In this document: piece by piece, positions 1 to 4,026 of the stretch | Position numbering within the stretch: the first letter of the stretch is position 1 | How the letters are laid out: each line of letters begins with the position of its first letter | From: Eubacteriales bacterium | GTDB lineage: Bacteria > Bacillota > Clostridia > Oscillospirales > Acutalibacteraceae | Assembly (NCBI GenBank): GCA_030529125.1 | Contig: JAUMXP010000102.1 | Span: forward strand, 1 to 5,906 | Reading direction: 5' to 3' | DNA length: 5,906 nt | Notes under the pieces: model-generated | What the model was told of the DNA's origin: nothing | What the model saw: only the letters and a program-made list of their open reading frames with translations | Databases searched by the model: none | Position numbers and translations under genes: made by a program

Positions 1-103
1 TATAATCACAAAATATTCACTTAGAAATATTATGTACTATGGAATAAAGTTATTTTTTCTGACAAAACTAATAGTACAATAAATAATTCGGAGTGAAAAC
101 AGC
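1..103 (+). promoter_or_regulatory. Upstream region of mazF with a weak candidate promoter
   Basis: No gene is supported in this AT-rich stretch. A possible -10 box TACAAT lies at 75-80, but the bases 17 upstream (ATTTTT, 52-57) are a poor -35. Another -10-like hexamer, TATTAT, lies at 28-33. mazF may therefore have a weak promoter of its own or be transcribed from further upstream, outside the window. No mazE-like antitoxin reading frame can be seen in the available sequence. Confidence 0.3.
89..96 (+). promoter_or_regulatory. Ribosome binding site of mazF (fixes the TTG start)
   Basis: CGGAGTGA lies 7 bases before the TTG at 104. There is no in-frame ATG or GTG nearby, and the protein aligns with EndoA/MazF from its first residues only if this TTG is used. 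Confidence 0.75.
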
Positions 104-451
104 TTGAACATTAAGCGAGGAGATATTTATTACGCAGACTTGAGTCCTGTAATAGGTTCTGAACAAGGTGGGGTCAGACCTGTGCTCATTGTACAGAACA
201 ATATCGGTAACCGCTTCTCACCCACTGTTATCGCGGCAGCCATAACAAGCCAGCAAACAAAAGCAAAGTTACCTACGCACATACCAATCGGTGCACAGAC
301 AAGCGGACTATCCAAAGACAGCGTCGTGCTACTGGAACAGGTTCGTACAATAGACAAAAAAAGACTGAAAGAAAAAATGGGAACAGTTTCCGAAAATTCT
401 ATGAAAGAAATAAACAACGCTATTTCTGTTTCATTTGGTCTACAAGGATAA
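104..451 (+). CDS. mazF: MazF/EndoA-type mRNA interferase toxin
   Basis: This 115-residue protein is a sequence-specific endoribonuclease of the MazF/PemK (PF02452) family, which cuts single-stranded mRNA and is normally held in check by a MazE-type antitoxin. It closely resembles Bacillus subtilis EndoA over its full length: KRGDIYYADLSP at 4-15, GSEQGGVRPVL at 18-28, the NRFSPT segment at 36-41 and LLEQVRTIDK at about 76-85. Arg25 and Thr48, the positions used in catalysis by the Bacillus enzyme, are both present, so the toxin looks active. Translation begins at a TTG behind a good Shine-Dalgarno site. In many Firmicutes this gene follows alr and a small antitoxin gene. Only 103 bases precede it here and no antitoxin is visible, so it is either outside the window or absent. 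A bidirectional terminator follows. The family assignment is firm. The cleavage specificity (UACAU for the Bacillus homologue) is inferred. Confidence 0.95.
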   Translation: MNIKRGDIYYADLSPVIGSEQGGVRPVLIVQNNIGNRFSPTVIAAAITSQQTKAKLPTHIPIGAQTSGLSKDSVVLLEQVRTIDKKRLKEKMGTVSENSMKEINNAISVSFGLQG

Positions 452-474
452 AGGTTACATAAGTAACTAAAAAA

Positions 475-506
475 GAAAACGGAGAGGATTAACCCTCTCC
501 GTTTTA
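475..506. terminator. Bidirectional intrinsic terminator between mazF and metK
   Basis: A perfect 12-bp stem is formed by AAAACGGAGAGG (476-487) and CCTCTCCGTTTT (494-505) with a 6-base loop. Read on +, it ends mazF 24 bases after the stop. Read on -, it ends metK just past its stop, with a longer T-rich tail (TTTTCTTTTTT), so it serves both convergent genes. Confidence 0.92.
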
Positions 507-517
507 ATTATGCATAA

Positions 518-1692
518 TTATTTAACAGCCTCTAATAAAGCATCGATTTTGTCAGTGTCTTCCCAACGAACACCTAGCTCTTCACGACCCATGTGGCCAA
601 AAGCGGCAACATCGTAGTACTTAGTTTCTGTGAGCTTGAGTTCACGGATAATAGCAGACGGACGACAATCAAATACTTTCTTAACTGCATCAGCGAGAAC
701 CTCGTCGCTGTAGCTAGATGTACCGAAAGTCTCTACCATAACTGACACTGGAGCTGCAACACCTATTGCATACGCAAGCTGAACTTCGCATTTTTTAGCA
801 AGTTTAGCTGCAACGATATTTTTGGCTATATATCGTGCGAAATAAGCAGCAGATCTGTCAACCTTAGTTGGGTCTTTACCTGAGAAAGCACCACCGCCAT
901 GACGTGAATATCCGCCATATGTATCAACAATGATTTTTCTACCTGTAAGACCTGCATCACCTACAGGACCACCGATAACAAAACGACCTGTAGGATTGAC
1001 TTAGTATTTTCGTCTAAAAGTTCAGCCGGTACGATAGGTTTGATAACATACTCAAGAATATCCTTGCGAATCTGTTCGAGAGTTACATCATCATCGTGCT
1101 GTGTTGATACAACTACTGTATCGACTCTAACTACTTTGTCGTTATCATACTCTACTGTCACCTGTGACTTACCATCAGGACGCAGATAAGAGAGTGTTCC
1201 ATCTTCTCTGACTTCTTTTAGTCTATATGAAAGCTTGTGAGCAAGTGACACAGGTAAAGGCATAAGCTCATCTGTTTCATCACAAGCAAAACCAAACATC
1301 ATACCCTGGTCGCCTGCACCAATCTGATTATCAGCGTCATTCTCTCCGTCTTTTAATTCAAAAGAATTGTTAACACCCATAGCGATATCAGGTGACTGTT
1401 TATCAAGAGCTACATCTACGATACAAGTGTTGCCGTTAAAGCCGCACTCATCGTTATCATAACCTGTTTCGCAGATAACTTTTCTCGCAATCTTTTCGAT
1501 ATCAACATCAGCTGTTGTAGTAATCTCACCCATAATATGAACAATGCCTGTTGTAGCTGTAGTTTCACACGCTACGTGTGAATTTTTATCCTGTGCTAAA
1601 ATAGCATCGAGCACAGCATCAGAGATTCTGTCGCATAACTTGTCAGGATGTCCGTGTGTAACTGATTCAGATGTAAATAAACGCTTTGACAT
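518..1692 (-). pseudogene. metK: S-adenosylmethionine synthetase, frame broken in the middle
   Basis: MetK makes S-adenosylmethionine from methionine and ATP in the cytosol. The N-terminal part (1692 down to 1000) encodes 231 residues with the ATP-binding GHPDK motif at 14-18 and the GAGDQG loop at 125-130. The C-terminal part continues in another frame from 997 to 518, starting NPTGRFVIGG and including GGGAFSGKD, TKVDRSAAY and the family's usual end. After ENTK, homologues have two or three more residues (such as YFV or FFI) before NPTGR. Here only two bases, TC, lie between the Lys and Asn codons, so about 7 bases are missing. As written, the first frame ends at a TAG at 961-963, giving 243 residues with a nonsense tail. 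Repaired, the protein would be about 393 residues, normal for MetK. The start has a good Shine-Dalgarno (GAAAGGAA, about 8 bases upstream). No other defect is visible and both halves look under selection, so the break is very recent or a sequencing/assembly error. A SAM riboswitch controls the gene. Confidence 0.93.
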
Positions 1693-1802
1693 ATAATCAT
1701 TTCCTTTCGTGTAATTTCTAATATAGAATTAAATATTTTACGAATAAAAAGTAAAATTCAACATTGTAGAGTAGTAAGGCATAATTATTCTGCACTTAAA
1801 AT

Positions 1803-1829
1803 AAAAAAACCGCTCGGTTATCCGGCGGC
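1803..1829 (-). terminator. Riboswitch-controlled intrinsic terminator in the metK leader
   Basis: On the minus strand CCGCCGG (1828-1822), loop ATAA and CCGAGCGG (1817-1810) form a GC-rich hairpin with one bulged A, followed by seven T (1809-1803). It lies just after the SAM-I aptamer and about 110 bases before metK. It is the expression platform: SAM binding would favour this hairpin and stop transcription early. Confidence 0.92.
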
Positions 1830-1837
1830 ACAGAAAT

Positions 1838-1930
1838 CTCATCTATCGGTAATACCGCAGGAATTAGCACCTTACACAAACGCAGGTTGCCGGACGTCAC
1901 AGGGCCTGTCCCTCAGTCACTCTTGATAAG
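1838..1930 (-). ncRNA. SAM-I (S-box) riboswitch aptamer
   Basis: The minus-strand RNA carries the S-box consensus in order: CTTATCAAGAG (from 1930), the kink-turn segment AGGGACAGGCCCTGTGA (1914-1898), CCGGCAACC (1893-1885), and GGTGCTAATTCC (1871-1860). A small P4 hairpin CGGT-ATT-ACCG follows, and GATGAG (1843-1838) closes P1 by pairing with CTTATC. It senses S-adenosylmethionine and feeds back on the enzyme that makes it. All diagnostic elements are present, so the aptamer looks functional although the gene it controls is interrupted. Confidence 0.97.
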
Positions 1931-1952
1931 CAATATTTAATTAACCTTAGAT

Positions 1953-1980
1953 AGTATAGCACAAAAACTACAGATGTCAA
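1953..1980 (-). promoter_or_regulatory. Sigma-A promoter of the metK riboswitch transcript
   Basis: On the minus strand a perfect -35 TTGACA (1980-1975) and a -10 TATACT (1958-1953) are separated by 16 bases. Transcription would start near 1946, about 15 bases before the aptamer, giving a leader of about 250 bases. Confidence 0.88.
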
Positions 1981-2003
1981 CATATTTTGCGCTAAAATGA
2001 GAT

Positions 2004-2034
2004 AAAAAATCAGACCTTAGCGGTCTGATTTTTT
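2004..2034. terminator. Intrinsic terminator after the NrdD-like gene
   Basis: A perfect 13-bp inverted repeat AAAAAATCAGACC (2004-2016) / GGTCTGATTTTTT (2022-2034) has a 5-base loop. It lies 55 bases past the stop of the minus-strand 97-residue gene and ends in a T run on that strand. Its symmetry also allows termination of plus-strand transcription. Confidence 0.9.
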
Positions 2035-2089
2035 AGCACAATATGAGGAATCTAATCATAAAAAACGATTAGTGAACAACAATTTTAAT

Positions 2090-2383
2090 TTAAGCAATCT
2101 CTTCGAGTGCACATGAAGTAGCAAGTGAGTGTGTAACTCTGTCTTCAACCTCAGCGCGCTTGCCGTTGTTGAAACGATCAACAGTACCTACAAGGTAGCC
2201 AGTGATACGTCTGATGCGCTCGAAAGGAACGTTGTCGTATGTATAGTTAACATCTACAAATTCACCGTCAACTGTAAAGTCGATAGTTTTGATATATTTA
2301 TCAGGATTAGCGTCCTTAAGCTGAGCTACATAGATGTCGATTTCGTGCTGTGATAATGTTCCGCCTGTTACGTTAATTTTCAT
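2090..2383 (-). CDS. Small NrdD-like protein with the class III ribonucleotide reductase glycyl-radical signature
   Basis: This 97-residue protein resembles the extreme C terminus of anaerobic (class III) ribonucleoside-triphosphate reductase. Residues 58-63 read RRITGY, matching the R-[VI]-x-G-Y loop that carries the glycyl radical (Gly62 here). The following FNNGKRAEVEDR (71-82) matches the NrdD tail pattern [WF]N-x-GK-x-x-E-x-x-DR. About 35 residues follow the glycine, similar to the spacing in full-size NrdD. The N-terminal half (1-57) is not recognised; it looks like a compact alpha/beta segment. The four zinc-binding cysteines that precede the radical loop in NrdD are missing; the only cysteine is Cys91. 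The roughly 600-residue catalytic barrel is also absent, so it cannot be a reductase alone. It stands as a single gene with its own promoter, NrdR-like boxes, a strong Shine-Dalgarno (AAAAGGGG) and terminator. It may be a stand-alone radical-domain partner or regulator of NrdD. That role is inferred; the family link is fairly sure. Confidence 0.75.
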   Translation of the reverse strand: MKINVTGGTLSQHEIDIYVAQLKDANPDKYIKTIDFTVDGEFVDVNYTYDNVPFERIRRITGYLVGTVDRFNNGKRAEVEDRVTHSLATSCALEEIA

Positions 2384-2411
2384 TTCAAAAACCCCTTTTA
2401 ATTCTTTAAAA

Positions 2412-2427
2412 ACACATTATTTAGAAG
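2412..2427 (-). promoter_or_regulatory. Second NrdR-box-like palindrome, downstream of the -10
   Basis: On +, acaCATTATTTAGaag matches the 10-base core of the NrdR box consensus (acaCwAtATaTwGtgt) at 8 of 10 positions, with weaker outer bases on one side. Its centre (2419.5) is exactly 31 bp from that of the better box, a known spacing of paired NrdR sites. It would cover the start of transcription of the NrdD-like gene. Confidence 0.6.
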
Positions 2428-2436
2428 ACTGTTTAA

Positions 2437-2465
2437 ATACTACCACAATATATTGGGGCTTTCAA
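2437..2465 (-). promoter_or_regulatory. Sigma-A-type promoter of the NrdD-like gene
   Basis: On the minus strand -35 TTGAAA (2465-2460) and -10 TAGTAT (2442-2437) are separated by 17 bases. Transcription would start near 2430, leaving a leader of about 47 bases. The spacer is occupied almost entirely by an NrdR-box palindrome. Confidence 0.65.
2443..2458 (-). promoter_or_regulatory. NrdR box between -35 and -10 of the NrdD-like gene
   Basis: ccaCAATATATTGggg has the full 10-base NrdR core CwAtATaTwG, a perfect palindrome at 2446-2455. NrdR is the zinc-finger/ATP-cone repressor of ribonucleotide reductase genes, and its sites usually occur as pairs overlapping the promoter, as here. Confidence 0.75.
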
Positions 2466-2553
2466 GTGACAAACGTATTATTTTAGTAACAATTTTTTAA
2501 TCTTTAATTGCAGTATAGAATTTAAAGTACAAACAAATTTCTTATGGTGAATA
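2466..2553. other. AT-rich gap between the Gx-transporter gene and the NrdD-like gene, no clear terminator
   Basis: No gene is seen. A short imperfect hairpin (AGTCT/AGACT) overlaps the end of the Gx-transporter gene but has no T run. No convincing intrinsic terminator separates that gene from the NrdD-like gene downstream, so some read-through is possible. Confidence 0.45.
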
Positions 2554-3063
2554 TTAAGTCTGATAAAGACTAATTCTGAGCACTTTTGGCAATATCAGGT
2601 AAACCGCAAGAGCTGTCACAGCACCTGTAAAAATCGATGCAATCCCCAGCACTGAAAAATATGCAAAAACAGTGCTGTCAGTATAGAAAAACGCTACTAA
2701 TATCTGTCCCAAATTATGACAGAACGCTCCTCCTACACCTACACCTAAAAATCCAACGCGCTTGAATCTCAGTAAAAGCCACATCGCTAATACACTGAAT
2801 ATACCCGCACACAAGCTCATCAAGAAAGCTGTGAATCCGCGCATCAGTAAAGCAAACACTGCTTTCACAACACAAACCACAAGCGCACTAGGTAGACTGA
2901 GTGCAGACAACGCAAACATTGTAGCTATGTTTGATAGTCCCAGTTTCATACCTGGCAGCATAAATGGTATATCAGGAAGCGACATCTCTATGTATGACAA
3001 TACAAGCGCAACTGCGCTCACTAAAGCAGTCTGGGTGATTTTTAAATTTGAAGTTTTTTTCAT
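2554..3063 (-). CDS. Gx transporter / heptaprenyl diphosphate synthase component I family membrane protein
   Basis: This 169-residue, very hydrophobic protein has the family motif PGMKLGLSNI at 37-46, a later HNLGQI segment, and about five to six membrane-spanning stretches beginning near residue 9. It matches the HepPP_syn_1/Gx_transp family (PF07456), once named after a heptaprenyl diphosphate synthase subunit but built like a small substrate-binding membrane protein of the ECF-S type. The substrate is unknown; roles in prenyl or quinone precursor handling, or in vitamin or redox cofactor uptake, have been suggested from context only. I chose ATG 3063 (KKTSNLK), which has GGGGTGAT in front and starts 4 bases after the stop of the upstream NusG_II gene. 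A longer start at 3087 would overlap that gene. The tight spacing indicates one operon and translational coupling. Confidence 0.8.
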   Translation of the reverse strand: MKKTSNLKITQTALVSAVALVLSYIEMSLPDIPFMLPGMKLGLSNIATMFALSALSLPSALVVCVVKAVFALLMRGFTAFLMSLCAGIFSVLAMWLLLRFKRVGFLGVGVGGAFCHNLGQILVAFFYTDSTVFAYFSVLGIASIFTGAVTALAVYLILPKVLRISLYQT

Positions 3064-3067
3064 ACTA

Positions 3068-3457
3068 TCACCCCACAACTGTATCAAGCTCGTTATCAGA
3101 GCTTTCTAATGCAACAGAGATTTTAGCCGGCAGACAAACTATAGACTGCCCGTCTTTAGTTATCTCCCCTGTGTGTTCACACAGCTTATCAGGACAAGAA
3201 GATGACTTAACACTAACGCTATCATTACATATAACAACAGTGAGTGCTGTGTCCCCTACTATCTCTTTATTAATAGTATCAGTAACACTATCAAGAGAAA
3301 CAGTATATATAGTTTCACCGTTATATCTGACAACACAGTTAAGAGAGCTATCGTCACTATTAAATTGAGAAAACAAAGCAAACACAGATGCTATCACAAC
3401 AATTAATACTACAGCTATATCTGCTATGCCAAAATACTTACGTTCACTATTTTTCAT
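3068..3457 (-). CDS. NusG domain II-containing membrane-anchored protein
   Basis: This 129-residue protein has one membrane segment (about 11-31) after a short charged N terminus, then a domain outside the membrane. The C-terminal part SSSCPDKLCEHTGEITKDGQ (86-105), followed by SIVCLPAKI (to 113), is the signature of the NusG_II family (PF07009). Despite the name it is not the transcription factor NusG. Cys88 and Cys93 (CPDKLC) and Cys108 (CLP) are the conserved cysteines. Cys41 and Cys77 are extra. Such proteins are often encoded beside a Gx-transporter-family gene, as here, and in several Firmicutes near redox or flavin-transfer genes, but their biochemical role is not established. The start has only a modest Shine-Dalgarno (AGGTAA). 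It is the first gene of a two-gene operon and is divergent from feoAB. Confidence 0.85.
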   Translation of the reverse strand: MKNSERKYFGIADIAVVLIVVIASVFALFSQFNSDDSSLNCVVRYNGETIYTVSLDSVTDTINKEIVGDTALTVVICNDSVSVKSSSCPDKLCEHTGEITKDGQSIVCLPAKISVALESSDNELDTVVG

Positions 3458-3635
3458 ATATATTACCTACAATTAGTGTTCTTATATAATACTATCATAA
3501 GACAATATAAAAATCCACTATACAAAAACACATATAGTTTTGTATATGTTAAACAAATTCAAATATAAAGTAAAAACTATCCGTTAAAATTATTTACAAA
3601 AATACCCTTTTTACTGATTTTTACACAATTTTCTG
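3458..3635. other. AT-rich intergenic region between the NusG_II operon and feoAB
   Basis: No gene or RNA is seen. The minus strand must contain the promoter of the NusG_II operon, but only weak candidates exist, such as a -10-like TATTAT at 3491-3486 with a T-rich, poor -35. One inverted repeat (3519-3546) stands out and is listed separately. The feoAB promoter and operators fill the rest of the gap up to 3770. Confidence 0.5.
3519..3546. repeat. 9-bp inverted repeat upstream of the NusG_II operon
   Basis: TATACAAAA (3519-3527) and TTTTGTATA (3538-3546) are perfect inverted arms with a 10-base spacer. It lies about 60-90 bases upstream of the NusG_II start and could be an operator. In such AT-rich DNA, chance is also possible. 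Confidence 0.4.
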
Positions 3636-3664
3636 TTGACAATCCCTGTAAAAAAATGTATTAT
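3636..3664 (+). promoter_or_regulatory. Sigma-A promoter of feoAB
   Basis: A perfect -35 TTGACA (3636-3641), a 17-base spacer and -10 TATTAT (3659-3664) place the start of transcription near 3671, at the edge of the first iron-repressor palindrome. Confidence 0.88.
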
Positions 3665-3671
3665 TCATTTA

Positions 3672-3691
3672 GAGTTAGCTATGACTAACTC
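3672..3691 (+). promoter_or_regulatory. DtxR/IdeR-type iron operator 1 of feoAB
   Basis: A 20-bp palindrome has arms GAGTTAG and CTAACTC around a 6-base centre. It contains TTAG-N6-CTAA, the core recognised by iron-dependent DtxR-family repressors. It sits on the predicted start of transcription, where a bound repressor would block initiation when iron is plentiful. Confidence 0.72.
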
Positions 3692-3708
3692 GTATTTTCA
3701 ACCCACTA

Positions 3709-3724
3709 GTTAGCTTATGCTAAC
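3709..3724 (+). promoter_or_regulatory. DtxR/IdeR-type iron operator 2 of feoAB
   Basis: GTTAGC-TTAT-GCTAAC is a perfect palindrome with the same TTAG-N6-CTAA core as operator 1. Its centre is 35 bp downstream, inside the leader and about 47 bases before the feoA start. Two matched copies in one leader make chance unlikely. Confidence 0.72.
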
Positions 3725-3755
3725 CAAAATGTACAACATAATTTATATTCTCAAA

Positions 3756-3762
3756 CGGAGGA
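3756..3762 (+). promoter_or_regulatory. Ribosome binding site of feoA
   Basis: CGGAGGA lies 8 bases before the ATG at 3771. It selects this start over an in-frame ATG at 3717, which falls inside operator 2 and lacks a Shine-Dalgarno. Confidence 0.85.
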
Positions 3763-3770
3763 TCAGATAT

Positions 3771-3992
3771 ATGAAGACTCTTAAAGATGCAAAAATCGGC
3801 GACAAAGTCACTGTTATCAAGCTTCATGGTCAGGGAGCTGTTAAACGCCGTATCATGGACATGGGCATTACAAAAGGTGTTTTAATCACAGTATGTAAGG
3901 TTGCACCATTAGGTGACCCTATGGAAATCAGTGTAAGAGGTTATCAGCTGTCACTCAGAAAAGCTGATGCACAAATGATAGAAATTGAATAA
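3771..3992 (+). CDS. feoA: FeoA, ferrous iron transport accessory protein
   Basis: This 73-residue cytosolic protein is a typical FeoA (PF04023), a small SH3-like beta-barrel that works with FeoB in Fe(II) uptake, probably by binding and modulating it. Visible family features are KIGDKVTVIKL near 7-17, the RRIMDMGITKG segment in the middle (RR-x-x-DMG-x-x-x-G is the hallmark), and PLGDPMEISVRGYQLSLRKADA leading to the end. Its length is normal. It is the first gene of the feoAB operon, with feoB starting 34 bases after its stop. A sigma-A promoter and two TTAG-N6-CTAA palindromes upstream suggest repression by an iron-loaded DtxR-family regulator. Clostridia often have two feoA genes in tandem before feoB; only one is present here. 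Confidence 0.95.
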   Translation: MKTLKDAKIGDKVTVIKLHGQGAVKRRIMDMGITKGVLITVCKVAPLGDPMEISVRGYQLSLRKADAQMIEIE

Positions 3993-4026
3993 TTCTAAAA
4001 ATTGATTTTTCACATCAGGAGGAAAA

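Noticed and set aside
2..82. Short open stretch before mazF, possibly the tail of an antitoxin gene
   Set aside because: It is only 26 codons, with no recognisable antitoxin C terminus and AT-rich low-complexity composition. It cannot be told from chance.
961..1020. Programmed -1 frameshift to make full-length MetK
   Set aside because: A -1 slip after the Lys codon would give ...ENTK-V-NPTGR, two residues short of homologues. There is no canonical slippery heptamer and MetK is not known to use recoding. A deletion or error fits better.
2129..2353. Plus-strand frame opposite the NrdD-like gene
   Set aside because: It is a shadow of the minus-strand gene, which has a promoter, ribosome binding site, terminator and family signature.
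3064..3087. Upstream ATG extending the Gx-transporter protein by 8 residues
   Set aside because: It would overlap the NusG_II stop, and the ATG at 3063 has a well-placed GGGGTGAT. The added residues MIQLWGDS are not typical of the family.
3717..3770. Upstream ATG extending feoA by 18 residues
   Set aside because: It has no Shine-Dalgarno, overlaps an operator palindrome, and the extension is absent from FeoA proteins. The ATG at 3771 has a strong site.
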